Shown: positions 1 to 13,300, counted from the stretch's first letter. The stretch: 64,000 nt of DNA from Perca fluviatilis (GCF_010015445.1 NC_053116.1:36457785-36521784), one strand, 5' to 3'. Notes: generated from the letters alone by a model not told the origin. Translations and numbers: made by a program.

Positions 1-1265
1 TTTGCGGACTTTGTTCGAGCTGCACTTGATGTATCCCCTAAACTGGCTTAGAAGTAGTTCAGTGGTCCAGGCAGGGGGGCATATATTAATTCTTAGTTAG
101 CTCCAGATCAGATTGAGAAGCCAGATGTAACCTGAGTGAGCAGAAGAACGGCATTAAGGCAATGATTTATTCATTCGAGTAGCGTGGAGGCTTTTCTGGC
201 ACGAGCCCAGACACACACTCCTTTTGAGGCTGCAATCTCATTTTGAGCTCCAATTATCAGGTGCTATCAACTTTCACTTCAATTTCTTTCATTTGTATTC
301 ATCTTCGCTCATGTTTTCGCTCTCTCGTTTCTGCAGAATTCTAATTTCCCAGGTTTGCTTCACTTGTGTTGCTCCCGTAGATGAGATCACATCTCTGGAG
401 TTATTTTCAGTTCTAAAAGGTTGAAGGAAACTGAGGCACTCAAGAGGGTTAAAAAGCCTTTTTAAAACATGCCTACGCGTAGGCAGCTCATAAGTTGACA
501 TAGTATGAAGAACGACAACGGGACGAGCCAGGTTGGGGTGGTGGATGGATTGACCAACACAGGACTTTCACCCAGGAGACAGGAGTGCGTGTCCCATTCT
601 TGTCCGTGTGTCACTTAAACGCACATTTTTTTACCCTAACCCTAAATTAAGCTTAGCGTTAGTTCATGTAGGACACAGAAGTCATACGCCCACTAATTGA
701 ATTATCATTCCTATCAGACACACACCAATCACAGCCATTCTCACATTAAGGTGGTCCTTTTAAATATGACTCCCTCCCTCCATTACTGATTCCTGCTAGA
801 ATGATGATGCTTCACTTACCGCTTTGCCTCCACCACCCCAGCCTCCACCTTCCTAGTTCAGAGTCCTAACATGACTCGAAGTTTAAAATGTCTTTCAATG
901 TCTTTCTTTTGGCCCACTTTTTTTTTTTTACCCAGGGGGGTTTCTGCATGGCGCTCCCCGTTTCAGAGTGGCACGCAGCTTGGCTGTTCCAGGGAACATT
1001 ATCAAGAGAGGAGCCATCAGCGCCAATCATACCTGTATTTCCATTTGTTGCAATAAATGGTTACTTCCTGACTGAACTAAGAGGTTTAACCCTGCGCGTT
1101 GAAAAGCGACGCCAAGTCGTACCCAGAATGTCAAAAATCAGCACGGACAGGATTAGTGAGTGACTAAAGAAGACTTTTTGCGTCAGTAACTAACGCCAAA
1201 GGCCCCTGACCAAGTGTCGGTTTTTGACGCGCTGGGAGTGCAACTGTGTTGAATTGATTGATTGA

Positions 1266-2258
1266 TAGTCTCGCATTGCCAGACCTTCCTCCACAGTGCT
1301 GCGGAGGAGGGTCTGGCTAGTCCCAGGCCGGTCTCATGGCAGTTTGTGATATGGTCATGTTATTGAATCTATTAAGTCGTGGACAGGACACGATAATGTT
1401 GTTTTTTTTCGTGTGGTGATTACGAATTTTAAAGCAATGTATTTCAATGGGAAGCATATTTTGTGATCACAGAACGATGATGGTAGCGAGTAGTATTGAT
1501 AAGGCGAAACTCCACGTAGGTAGGTTTGGTCGGGGGGGTGGATGGGTCAAACAACACAGGACTTTCACCCCGGAGACCGGGGATCGCGTCCCGCGTGTTG
1601 CAGTTCCTTTCCGCGTTATTCTCTTCCTAACCACAACCGTCCCGTTGTTTTCGGCGTGTCCCGCATGTGACGGTTCCTTTCCCCGTTCTTCTTTTCCCAA
1701 CCACAACCGTCCCGTTGTTGTGGCGTTTCATTTCACCGTTGTTGGGTGCCCCTGCGCCCGGGGATCACGTCCCGCAAGTGGCGGCCCGTCCCGTTGTTGT
1801 GGCCGGTGTGTGGCACCTCATTTCCCCGCTGTTGCGTTCCCCTGAGCAGGTTCGAAAATCGTGACCTGTACACGTTCAAAATTCGTGGCGTGTACACGAA
1901 ATAAACGTCAAAATGTGACCTGTACACAAATTAATAAATCAAAATAACGTGACGGGACGACCTGGCGTGAGACCGGGTTGCTAGTCCACACAGCAACCAA
2001 TCACAATTGTCTTGGGTGGCGCTAAAAGCCATAGGAAGGAACTTGTTTTGGTGGAACATGTGTACGTTCAAAAGTTGTTTTAGTCGTGCACAGAAAACTC
2101 CGATTGGACAGATAGTCTAGCTAGCTGTCTGGATTTACCCTGCAGAGATCTGAGGAGCAGACCCGAGTTTAAAATGCCAACGCAAAGAAAGCGGAAGGTG
2201 ACGGACATCCGGCGACACCGGAACAATCCCGGAAATGAAACGTCTTCGATATAGACTA
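1266..2258. mobile_element. F1 transposon, full length, interrupted by F2
   Basis: Ends tagtctcgcattgcc and gatatagacta. The flanks attgattga (1257-1265 and 2259-2267) are identical, a 9-bp target duplication. Near the left end is the hairpin agaccttcctccacag/ctgcggaggagggtct. F2 (1324-1979) is inserted within it. Confidence 0.85.
1324..1979. mobile_element. F2 MITE nested in F1
   Basis: Begins caggccggtctcatggca and ends ctggcgtgagaccgggtt, imperfect inverted ends. The flanking gctagtcc (1316-1323 and 1980-1987) is an exact 8-bp duplication of F1 sequence, so F2 landed in an existing F1 copy. Internal tandem-like cccgttgttgtggc units cause several spurious open frames. Confidence 0.85.
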
Positions 2259-2777
2259 ATTGATTGACAACCCTGCAACAGCTGCTTGTTCCTGACACAA
2301 TATGTCTCTACTGTTTACGGTTCCATTAATATGTTAGGCTAAACACACTAAGAACATCATCCACAAGCATGTTAGAGTCAGAAGGCTCTACAGAGATGAG
2401 ATCAATATATGTAGAAATCTTCAGCCTGAAAAATATGTAGCATATTCACACATTAAAACAGATTTCCCTCGCCATCTTCTGCTCTGTTTCTACAATGCCT
2501 ACATTAGATAGTAACCCAGGGCGTCAGCCTCCTGTTGATCTGCATGAGCTGCAACTGATAACACATAAAGGGCATGATTTAGTACAACAACACTACAACA
2601 ACACATGCATAAAGCATGAGCTTATCTGGAAGAGCAGATGTAGCCTGATGTGTTTCACATAAAGAATTGTGTGCAGTCTGTGTGTCAGGGGTCTGTGCAA
2701 GTAAAACTGATGCTTCACCTTTACAGAGTGAACTAACAATGCTCAATATATTTTAATGTGAAATTAAGCAGTTCTTT

Positions 2778-3275
2778 GTCAACATAATTCTTGCCAAAGA
2801 GTTTTAATCCGACCGGGGTGGATGGGATGGATTGAAGACTTCACATGTTGGAAAAGAGATATGGCCCCATCTTTCACCCGGTGCAACGCAAAGCCCAACG
2901 CAAGTGTCTTTGCTAATTTAAGACCGACGCAGTTGTCACTTTCCACTGCAGCACCCACGTCGTTTAAATAGCAAATGCGCCTGTGCCCATCTGTGCACCC
3001 ATGGGCGTGCTTACAGGGAGGTGTGTTCAGGTGCATTCTTGGCATATTGCTATCTTGAGGCAGTGGAAAGTGATCGCGCCATTGACCAACAAAAACCTGG
3101 TCTAAAGTCAATAACGCAGCCTTAATTTGAATATTTTAACAGACACACACTATGCTGGTTACATACACAGCAGTAGCACACAAACATGCAAAAGAAAATT
3201 AAAGATATTAAGCAGCAAATCCGCCATCATAACAGCAATGCGCCAAGGTACAAACATGCCTGGCTTTTAAAATAT
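2778..3275. mobile_element. Harbinger-like MITE remnant
   Basis: The segment ggtgtgttcaggtgcattct and the phrases aaacctggtctaaagtca and aaatccgccatcataacagc recur in the Harbinger element at 34546-35548. The ends are unclear. Confidence 0.5.
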
Positions 3276-3329
3276 TTACCATTAATTCTTGGTTCCACAT
3301 GGGACACAAACCCTGGTCTCTTGAGCAAA

Positions 3330-3425
3330 ATTCCTGTTTGTTTGACCCATCCACCGCCCCAACCTGCCTCATTATGTGGAGCCATAAGAGGTCTCCACCA
3401 AAAAACGTAAAAATGAATCGTCATA
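3330..3425 (-). repeat. F2-type short fragment
   Basis: The minus strand reads as the gggtggatgggtcaaacaaa motif also seen in F2. Similar fragments, in either orientation, lie near 530-600, 17920-18005, 23578-23640, 31960-32025 and 36410-36530. Confidence 0.5.
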
Positions 3426-4944
3426 ATGTTGCGTCATTGTTTCTATTGGCCGCCGGGCAGGGTGGGTGTGGCTTGCCTGCGTCATGCAAAAGCGGGAATG
3501 AAGCAGACTCGAGAGAACTAATTTAGCAGTGGAACAGCTCATTGAGAGACTGCTGAAGAAGATTGTGTTTCCTGATTTGTTAAAACACTGTAAAAGCCAG
3601 TGGAGGCTGCCAGTCCTCTCAGAAGTGGCCTAATTTGTTCATGTCCAATATGTTGAAATCACAAAATTAATGGGATAATGTTGTAGTGATATAATGAGAT
3701 ATGTAGTGCATATTAATACACACACAGGGTTAGGAACCTATCCAAAACTTGCAGTCCCATTCAATAAGTGTGGGCTCATAAAGGCGATGGTGCAGCTGAG
3801 GACAAACCTCTTTTCTCTGCTCCAGTTAAAGATGCGCCACATCCCCTCCAGCCCTACGGAGAACACAGACATCTTCCCCTTTCTCTCCACCTCTCTCCAA
3901 CTGTCTTACTTTTCCTGATTCTCTCTTGTTTGTGGCCCCTCTTGGGGTTGTTATTTCTCTGTCCCTTTGGCTCACTCTTCATTTCTTAATTTTATTTCTC
4001 TTTGCGGTGTTTGAACACCAGCTGACGTCCTGAAGCTTTTGCATACATTTACTAATTGGCCCAGAACAAGGTGACAAAAAAATTCTATAAGAAGACTACT
4101 AAATGTTTTTCACAACAGACCATCGCTGGGCAATACCAATTTAAATGCATGTTGGCCTGATTCCAACAAGTCCTCCAAACCATACGACGATAGGGGTCAT
4201 TTGTAGAGAACCTAATGGTCGCGGTTTTAAACACGTTAAAGCTATAGAGAACTTTTTTTTTACATTCAAGCCATTGCATCGTCCGGCGGCCTAATTACCT
4301 CTTCTGAAAAGTCCATCATGTTTTTTTAATCCTCCGTGTCCTCCTTGGTTACTAGCAACAGTGAGGGGGCGCGTGCACGATTGCAGATGGCTTGCGTTAT
4401 GTGGACGCGCCGACAGTGTTGTTGTCATTTCTTAAAATTCCTCATGGGGCAGACAGATACTACGCACTACAGCTTTAACATAGTGAACGGTCGCAGTTTG
4501 GCTATGTTTAGGCAAAAAAATGACTTAGTTAACTTTCGAAAAAGATCACGGTTTGGGTTTAAATCAGACTTTACTTCACTTCGGGTTACGCATGTGGCAT
4601 GTGTCGTTAAAAGGTCCAAAAAAAACAACTGCCGGACTTATTATTTTTAAACTGGACACAAAGCCCGGTCTCCATACAGGGTAAAAGTGCTGCGTTTGTT
4701 TGTGTTTCTGTGTTTGCCCTCTTATACTTACCAACTACTACGGCCACTAGAAATGTAAAGATGAGTCGTAATTGCTGCCTGAACAAAAAGACCTTTGGGA
4801 GCGTTTTTCGTGGGGACGACAGTCTCCCTGATTCGTTTATTCATGGAGGGCACGCTGAGGTTGCTAGGGGACAAGTCCACCCACAAAGCCTGTGGTTTAT
4901 TTCAGTTAGGATTTATGTCTTTGACATTTTGCAACAGGGATACG

Positions 4945-4945
<1 letters not shown>

Positions 4946-5010
<65 letters not shown>

Positions 5011-5032
5011 GCGTGTGCGTGTGCATGTGTGT
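4946..5032. repeat. (TG)n microsatellite with CG variants
   Basis: About 87 bp of TG repeats ending in gcgtgt variants. It generates open Cys-Val and His-Thr frames on both strands. Confidence 0.98.
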
Positions 5033-5435
5033 TCAGACAATCCCCTTGACTCCCTTTTCCATTTGCCATCACCGGTGACATTAATGCTATATGGTGAACT
5101 GATACCAGGGCTACGCCTATGGAGGATTTTGAAGGCAAATATGAACGCAGTGAAATGCTGGCGCTACTGGTCCTCTGCACACACTACTCAGAGAGATGAA
5201 TCATGTGTGACTGATGGTAAAAAAGTTTCCTTTATAGAAAAAGAGAGGGATTTTTCAGATACCAAGACACAAAGACTGATATAATTACCTGAGGTGGACA
5301 TGGGTCTTTTGTTAAACCCTGGTTATAAAGGAATCATTGTCATCCAACTACAATATGAAGGAATATTTTACTCGGCTAAATGGCTTCGGGCCTTCGAAAA
5401 GAATCTCATTCGAGAGGAACACATTTCTGCTTTAA

Positions 5436-6062
5436 AGGCTCTGACACACCAACCCGACAGCCGACCAGGTTGGTCCAAAAAAGTGCCTCGGAACAAACCG
5501 GAGCGACGGCGACTTGAGCATACGTTCTGCGCGTGCGCGAGACATAATATGTCTCCATAACAGCAGGCGGCGCTAATCTGTATTGTCGCCCAAAAAATGA
5601 AAACCGGCAGCTGATTGAATGAACGCGTCACGTGGGTCTGGCTTTTACAACCGGGCATAATGGCAGTTTAATGGCAGTTGGAATACGTTCGGAATACGTT
5701 CTCTTATTTTACGAAGATAGTTCACCAAAACGGGTTTCTGAAAACATTTTAAGAGAGAAATTGCAGTTGCTGAATCTGTCTTCATTTCAGATCGATAAAG
5801 GTCAGTTTTAAAAGATTTTCGTCAGATTTTGAGAGGCGTTAGTCAGGCTCATCCCGCTCGTCATTTCCGGGTTAGCGCTCCACCAATCAGATTGGCTATG
5901 GAGTCCGACTGCCCGTCTTCCGATTCAACATGTCAAACTGGCCCAAATGAAGGCCGAGAGCTCCTCCGACTGACGACGGCACGGAACAAACCGAACAGAC
6001 TCGAGTCACCGACCTCACCAGACTGTCCAACGGCCGATTATTGGCTCGGTGTGTCAGGGCCT
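5436..6062. mobile_element. MITE with GGCTCTGACACACCAA termini
   Basis: Left end aggctctgacacaccaaccc and right end ggctcggtgtgtcagggcct are inverted over about 20 bp. 627 bp, no coding capacity. The target duplication was not clear. Confidence 0.75.
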
Positions 6063-7040
6063 GAACATTAACTGCTTGTGTTTCTTTCTTTTAACCTTTG
6101 TTTTCCTTGTTTTTTTATATCAGAAATATGGGTTACCTACAATCAAATTGCCCTAAAATTACTTGCAACTATATAAGATATATAAAATAACTTCTTCGCA
6201 GGTACAAATGATTACTTCCATTGAATTTGGATTGTTCTATTCAATTTCATAGCATTTGAAAAAAATCGGTTTAAATGGCTATAAAACAGCCTCCTGACTA
6301 AACTTTGACACACACCAGTATGTGATTCATCCAATCAAAATCCTCTGATCTTAACTAGTAGTCAAAATAATGCATCATTTCTGAGTTTTTTTCAAACTCA
6401 AAATGTAGGCATAATGTCATTTAAGTTAGGTTTATGACCATGAATTTTTTTTTTTTTAAAGCGTTGAAAGAAGTGACAAAAACGGCAGAAAAAGCACCAA
6501 AAAAAGTTCTTTTTTAAATTTTGAGTTCCTGGTCAATGGGAAGACAAAACAAGGGTTAATGACGTACTCCAAGTATTTAGCACTACGCTTCCATAAAGTT
6601 GTGGGACTCACAAAAGACCGACTTTTTTTTTTTCAGTTACGTTTTTTTTAACAACCCCGGGTTGATTGAACTAGTTGTTAACCAGCGTCGTGATACAGCT
6701 TAGGTTAGGTGAAGCCGGATAACTGAAATCAATCCAGGGCATGTTGATCTTGATTCGTAGTACAGGCCTCTGAACAGTTGACTTAATGTTGTGAAAATAG
6801 TCTTCCAATCAAATCACAATTTCCATTTTTTTTGGCAACAGCAGAAGTACCCCTTGAGGTACAAGCAACCCTGTTTGGCAATCACTGATGGATACAATCT
6901 GTGTAGTTCCCCTTTAAATGTAATAAATTAAAGCTGTAATTGCTTTAATTCCACAAGCATCCTGTAATTACTGCTGTACACATTCCAGCGTTAATACACA
7001 CGTCATCCACACATAATACACAAACATGCAGCAACATGCT
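6063..7040. other. A/T-rich intergenic sequence
   Basis: A/T-rich sequence with homopolymer runs. No gene, inverted element or RNA was recognised. Confidence 0.5.
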
Positions 7041-7049
7041 CTTCTGGCA

Positions 7050-7735
7050 GAATTCATCTGGAACGCTTGATGCTGCATGTACAGTACATTTGGTTTATAA
7101 AGCACTAAACGGTTTGGGGCCAAAATACATTTCTGATCTGCTGCTACATTACGAACCACCCAGACCTCTCAGGTCATCTGGGACACATCTGCTTTCTGTC
7201 CCCCAGAGTCTGAACTAAACAGGGGGAAGCAGCGTTCAGTTTCTATGCTCCACATATCTGGAACAAACTCCCAGAAAACGTGCATGCAGGTCCACCGCAA
7301 CTCTCAGTTCTTCTAAATAAAGGCTGAAGACCATTCTTTTTTATGCTGCCTTTCTTGAAATAATTGTTCATTTCTTATACTGCACTGTAACTTTCATTCT
7401 CGTATTTTATCTTTTATTTTTAATTGTTACTGAAGTTACATTGCTGAAATTTGAAACTGTATGACAATCTAAAGTATGTAAGCATATGATGAGAATTAAA
7501 AAGTAAGACCAGTGGGACCGGCCCATTGTGGGAACGGCAAGGATTGTGGGTGGATTACGTGCATAGAGAGACGGCTTATACATTGTCCCACACTAGCGTC
7601 CTAAAATCTCGTATTTTATCTGTTTTTATATTTTGTATTGTTTTTAACTGATCTTTAATGTTTTATGTAAAGCACTTTGAATTGCCCTGTTGCTGAAATG
7701 TGCTAATAAAGCTGCCTTGCCTTAGATCGCCATCA
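7050..7735 (+). mobile_element. LINE 3' end (L2/Rex1-like), truncated
   Basis: The + strand keeps VYKALNGLGPKYISDLL and HYEPPRPLRSSGTHLL, the C-terminal signature of fish CR1/L2/Rex1-type reverse transcriptases, then a stop and frameshift (further similarity at TYLEQTPRKRAC). It ends in the typical tail aaagcactttgaattgccct and aataaagctgccttgcctt-like sequence. It is dead, lacking all RT catalytic motifs. Confidence 0.7.
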
Positions 7736-8376
7736 CCCTCTGCCTCATTCAAAATTCTCTTTAATATTGCATGATATCGTTATAATCCCTCCCTATCGCC
7801 TCAGTGTCTGCTCACACCTCACCACCGCCCGTTCCATATCATACACATAAGGATATTATGCCATTACAGTGTGCTATATAATTCATTAGCCTATTGTAGT
7901 GTGTCGCAGTGGGAAAATGGCAACCAGCAAGCCAGAGGTGTTATTGGTGCTAATTGCTTTGGATAGATAATAAGAGTCAATGGAGGGAGAGCCATCATTT
8001 GGGTATGGGGGTGTATTTAAGTGCATACTACATATACACACATTTACACACAAATTAGGACTCAAGGGAATCATTTGCCGTAGCCATGTGAGCCAACTAC
8101 GGATCCATTTCAAATATGTATGCAGGCAGAGCATACATTAACACTAGCATCTGCTCTGTGAAAGGGCACAAACACAAACTCACTTCATGCAGCGGAAAAA
8201 GTCAGAGCTGATAAATAAAAAAAAGGGACAATACTTGAATGGAATTCCATTGCTAGGCAACAGCCTGGCCCCTTGTTAACTTCCTGTCAGCTGATGTCAT
8301 TCACATACACTGCAACAGGAAATCAATCTGGGGCCATTTAGATTGTTTATGTTTACATCTGTGAAATGGTCTATAG

Positions 8377-8912
8377 ATCAACGACGGTCCATTTCCAGGA
8401 TGTCCCTCGACTTCCGCTCTCTGTGTGTCGCCGTTCTCAAACTCCGTTCGCTTCGGGGAACAACAACAAACTTTTGAGTTAGCGAGCTACATGCTGAAAA
8501 TGGCAAGTTTGGAAGAAAGTTGGATGGTGCAACAAGGCAGGCCTGCTTGGTTCTTTCGGGGAATGATTGTAAAGATTTACTAAGAATATGTTTAGGGTAT
8601 TTCCTCTCTAACTGGGGCATTTGGGACCGATTGGTGGGATTGCTGTGGACCAAGTACACACGGAGATACCCTGGTAAGAGCCAATGAGGTTTAACCATGT
8701 ATCAGCTCATTTAAATAGCTCACATTACTGTATTGTGTCAACAGTTAACTTCATGTAATATTGTATGCGCGTTTTCTTTAGCGGGGTGCAAACGTTCCAC
8801 CAAAACAAGTTCCTTCCCGAGACTAATATTTTTCAGAGCCACCGTCGCTGCGTCCGGAGCTTAGCGCTGCCCAAGACGATTGTGGCGTAAGGTCTGGCTA
8901 TGCGAGACTAGA
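8377..8912. mobile_element. F1 transposon copy
   Basis: From ccatttccaggatgtccctc to tatgcgagacta. It shares ggaatgattgtaaagattta and gtgcaacaaggcaggcctg with other F1 copies. The weakly conserved reading frame is broken here. Confidence 0.75.
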
Positions 8913-9878
8913 TACAATAAGAACACCAGGATATTCTCTTTTATCAAGCCTTAAGTCCATTGATTTTGCAATGTAGGGAACTGAATGTTTTTTGTATTCA
9001 TTTAATTCATCCGATCTATTCTCCAAACCAGTGTTTCCTAAACTTTTAAGCCCCTACCCTTTCAAATGAAGGCATATCTATTTAAACCATGAGCTGCTAT
9101 ACCATTACAAGTCATTGTCTAAAGAAAAACCCAGGCATATAAACACCAAAAGCCTGTCCTCTTTGTCCTCTTATTTCCATCTTTATCAATCCAGATCTAC
9201 ATTTTAACACAATTCCATATTCCAATATCACCAAATCAACCATTACTAGAAGGGGAATGGCTTCTTAAAACCCTCTCAGTCCAGGTCAAGCAGCGAGGAA
9301 ATGGGCTCATTAACCCTGGAGCCCTTCACTTCGATTAAACAGAGGAAACACGAGAGAGAGAGACGAATGGAAGGCATCCCTCATGAAATCAGCTTTCCAT
9401 TACGAGGAGTCTGATGCCAAGAGAATGACTTAATTAAGGCTCCGTCTGTCTTCAGCAGAAAATGATGTTGAGTGGTTCTGAATAAAGCAGAGTGTAAATA
9501 GGAGGGAGCTGCACTGCCCCCCTCCGGTTGTGTGTACCGTAGAGCAGGGGTCTTCAAAGTGTTTTATTCTAAGGACCCATTAACTGAGAGTGAGATGGAG
9601 CAGGGACCCCTACTACATACAGTATATTGTATAAAATTAAGTTGCATATCAAGGTATGCCTAATTTAACGTGGGGGGCCTAAAGCCTTTATACATACCTT
9701 TTTAGTGCTTAGAATACTAAGCTATTAAAGTATTTGTTGGCATGATTTTATCAATTATGTTATAATGTAAAAAGTACATGTTGCAGCGTGATGTTTTACA
9801 GCCATTTTCCACTGGTTGGAAAATGCTGCGTTCTGCCTGCGTTCCGGTTTTGTTCCGTCCTCCATCACACGCCATTCC

Positions 9879-11038
9879 CAGCCCGGTCTCATGGCAGTTC
9901 GTGATATGGTCACATTATTGAATCTATTGAGTCGTGGACAGGACACAAACAATACGAATTTTAAAGCAATGTATTTCAATGGGAAGCATATTTTGTGATC
10001 ACAGAACGATGACGGTAGCGAGTAGTATTGATAAGGCGAAAGTCCGCGCAGGGAGGTTGGTCGGGGGGGGGGTGAATGGGTCTAACAACGCAGGACTTTC
10101 ACCCCGGAGACCGGGGATCGCGTCCCGCATGTTCCAGTTCCTTTCCTCATTATTCTCTTCCTAACCACAAGCGTCCCGTTGTTGTGGCGTTTCATTTCCC
10201 CGTTGTTGTGTGCTGCGCCCGGGGATCGCGTCCCACGAGTGGCGGCCCGACCCGTTGTTGTGGCCGGTGTGTGGCGTTTCGTTTCCCCGTTGTTGCGTCC
10301 CCCTGAGCAGGTTCGAAAATCGTGACCTGTACACGTTCAAAATTTGGGACGTGTACACGAAATAAACGTTGTAATGGCAAAAATTACATTTAAGCATAAT
10401 TCCTTATATTTTTCTACTTTAATTCTCTAACAAATGCTGAAAGAGTTTCTCATTCCCACATGCAGATTTTGATTCTAACTTTGTGAGACGTCCAGTCTGG
10501 AACATGATGTGAGCATGGTTTGTCTGAACAGATAGGGGCTACAAGGTCGCCCTAAAACTCTCTAGTTCTCCCATGCCAGTTAAGATGTAACTGGGGGGTG
10601 AAAGTCGTACCAGGAGGAGGAGGCAAAATGGCTCCGAGATGTCTCTTGTATTATTTTGATTGTCTTCATGTGTATCAGATTGCCTGTAAGAACTGTAGCG
10701 TCATAATAATCCAAGTGCGTGTGTGCTGTCACTCTGAACATGAATATAAGCCTGGTGTTCTGTTCACTCATTTGAGAAACTGACTCCACACTGGGCTGCG
10801 GCCTTTTGTGAAATCATGTTGCTCCTATATTTGCAAATATATCTTTTTTAATAAAATACAAAAACCCAACTTGGTGTTTAGTCTCAGTCTGTCTTATTTG
10901 TTTCAATTTACTAAACTCTGAAAATTTCCCCCCCTGCTGCAAAGGAAACTTCCATAACAACGTCAAAATCATGACCTGTAAACGTATCAATAAATCTAAA
11001 TAACGTGACTATTTCACGACCTGGCGTGAGACTGGGTT
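9879..11038. mobile_element. F2 MITE, second copy, itself interrupted
   Basis: Begins cagcccggtctcatggca and ends ctggcgtgagactgggtt. Flanks gccattcc (9871-9878) and gccatacc (11039-11046) match at 7 of 8. Relative to the copy at 1324, about 590 bp have been inserted (10369-10960). Confidence 0.8.
10369..10960. mobile_element. Unclassified insertion inside F2
   Basis: It interrupts the F2 phrase aaataaacg|tcaaaat and has short inverted ends ttgtaatgg and ccataacaa. No transposase frame. Confidence 0.5.
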
Positions 11039-11372
11039 GCCATACCACACCGGGAGCGTCTCAGCAGCGGAGCGTCTTGCTGCCCTACTTGCCGATTATA
11101 TTGTCTCTACAAGTACTTTACAGAACAATCACGTGTTTATTAAGCTAGTATCTAACTTCCACTCCAAGCACTCCTACAGTTAAAACTCCATGCCTTCTCT
11201 TTTCTGGCGTTTGGCGAGCCGCTTCACGCACACTTCTGGGAGCTTCTGGGCTGGTGGAATATCAAGCATTGACTTGATCGCTCGCTTGGGGCCGCGGTGC
11301 CTCTGGAACGCAGCGCAGACGCGCCCGGTGGAAAATACCGGTTAGGATTAACTGGATTTGTGGATGGCTACT

Positions 11373-11795
11373 GTCACGATTGTTTCATGCTTTCTGTTTA
11401 GTTTTCCGCTTCCTGTTTTATTTTGTAATTTCTCCTGCTCTCCCATGTTATGTCTGGTTTTACTTCCTGTCTTCTTCTTTCCCGCCTGTGTGATTACCTG
11501 CCCCCGCCCCTATGTGTTGCACCTGTGTCTCGTTGTCTCCCCTGTCTTGTGTATTTAAGTTCAGTCTTTCCTTTACTCCTTTGCGAGTCTGTTTCCATGT
11601 GTTCAGCCTTCGAGCGGTTTTCCCCTGTGTCCTGTATTCCTGAGTTCCTGTTTTCCCTTGGACTTTGACCATTGCCTGTCATTTACTGGCCACTGTTGCT
11701 TGTGACTTCTTATTAGCTTGCTAATAAAACCATTGTACTTTACTCGCCTGAGTCGTGCATTTGTGGGTCCATTCTCTGGTGTGCGTGATGGCTAC
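11373..11795 (+). mobile_element. LTR-like or retrotransposon 3' region
   Basis: A pyrimidine-rich stretch beginning tgtcacgattg, with cctgtcttgtgtatttaagt (TATA-like) and, later, gctaataaaaccattgtact (polyadenylation-like). The order promoter-like then polyA-like fits a solo LTR. Target duplications were not found. Confidence 0.45.
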
Positions 11796-11799
11796 CTTA

Positions 11800-12940
11800 G
11801 TGATTTCCTTAGCCTATCATCAATTTTATTTTTATTTTTTCACAAATAGGCTTCCTAATATGTTGGATTCATGTTAAGACTTTTTTTTTTTTTTTACTTT
11901 CAAAAAAATTATGAAAAATGTGGTAGTTTTAAAATAAAAACTGAAACGGGAGTGGGTTGAACAGGGTGTTCAACGCAACGCAAGCACTGCCTTTTTATTA
12001 CCGCGGGTTTACACACACGTGTCTGCTGATTGGGTATCGCCTGTGTAAACCAATAAACCAGAGACACCCCCACCAAACGAGAAAAAACATATCTCAAAGT
12101 CCGTCGCACACCGTTGCACACCGTACCGAGGAAACATGTCATTCAACCAGGAAACCGTAGCAACACGGTACTCACCGTGCCCCAGGCTTTCATACTCACA
12201 CAACATATGTTTGTTTGTAGATACATTCAGATGTTCAATATCTTTTATTTGGCAGTAACATCTTTTTAAGTCAAATTAACAACAGAAAATGGAAAAACGC
12301 AGGTGATAATTACTCTAGTTCCAGCTCCTAATGATTAAATCATGTGTGCTATGTTAATTAGTAGTGCAATAATCATGTAAACAGCTGTGCAAATAAAGCC
12401 TTCATTTTACAGCTCCATGCTCGGTACAGTGATTATAAATGAAATGGTGTTTTCTCAGCTCCGGTTTATGATCTTCATAAGACACCAATATGAACAAAGT
12501 CGCTGTTTTTGCATATCTGCATTAGTTTTGATAAATATAGCAATGAGCTTTATGCCACGCACTCTTGTCACAAAGATGGATTTTAACAAAAAAAACTCCA
12601 GTGGAAAAATGTGGGGAAAAAAGATTGAAGAGGATTTATCCTCCGCCGCATGCCTGCCTATATGACAATCCTAAAATAAATTACAGACATTAAAGTTGTC
12701 CTCCACCGTTGTGGATTTCTGTATGGACGCAGTTTGGAGATCATATTGTTGCTCTGCAATAAAAAAAATCATCAGATAGCAGCTGAGGGGGAATTTATCA
12801 TCGTGCTTCCACTAACATCAGAAAATCGATACTGTACTTTTGTACCAGGAATACAGGGAGGAGAAAATAAACAACCATATATACCTGAGTTGAAATTGAA
12901 ACCTTGAGAGTGAAAGCCGGATCCCCGCTCCCCTTCATTG
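11800..12940. other. Intergenic sequence without recognised features
   Basis: A/T-rich, with poly-T runs at about 11881. Small open frames show no family similarity. Confidence 0.4.
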
Positions 12941-12944
12941 CAGA

Positions 12945-13300
12945 ATAAGAATCAAAATACTTTATTGATCCCCTCGGGGTAATTGTTAAGTTGCAGTTGG
13001 TCACAGTCAAATTTAAGGCAAAAGTAAGAATAAGGAAAAAATAAGTCAATAAGTGTATAAAGTAACATAGCTAAACTGCAAGAAATAAAAAGATGTTGCT
13101 ATACAATGGATTGTACAAATGCTATTGGAGTACAGTGTGAACATAAATAGCAGCAGTGAATAAAACGTGGCTAAAACATGTCAGACTACAATAATGTCAG
13201 GTTTTGCACATGTAACTAATAAATTATTGCACTGAGTAATTATCACACATATTAGTCAAGGAATATTTACATTACACGAGATGTGATATGGAAACGTGTT
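12945..13300 (-). mobile_element. LINE tail fragment (L2-like), minus strand
   Basis: The plus strand reads aagaatcaaaatactttatt followed by gatcccctcggggtaatt, the reverse of the fish L2-type 3' tail (gaggggatcaataaagtattt). The remainder is A/T-rich and unassigned. Confidence 0.5.

Larger units (their letters stand above)
9790..11345. mobile_element. Older repeat hosting the F2 copy
   Basis: The left part attttccactggttggaaaa and the right part cccggtggaaaataccggtt look like inverted ends of an older element, with cgttctgcctgcgttcc answering ggaacgcagcgcagacgc. F2 lies between them. Confidence 0.45.
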
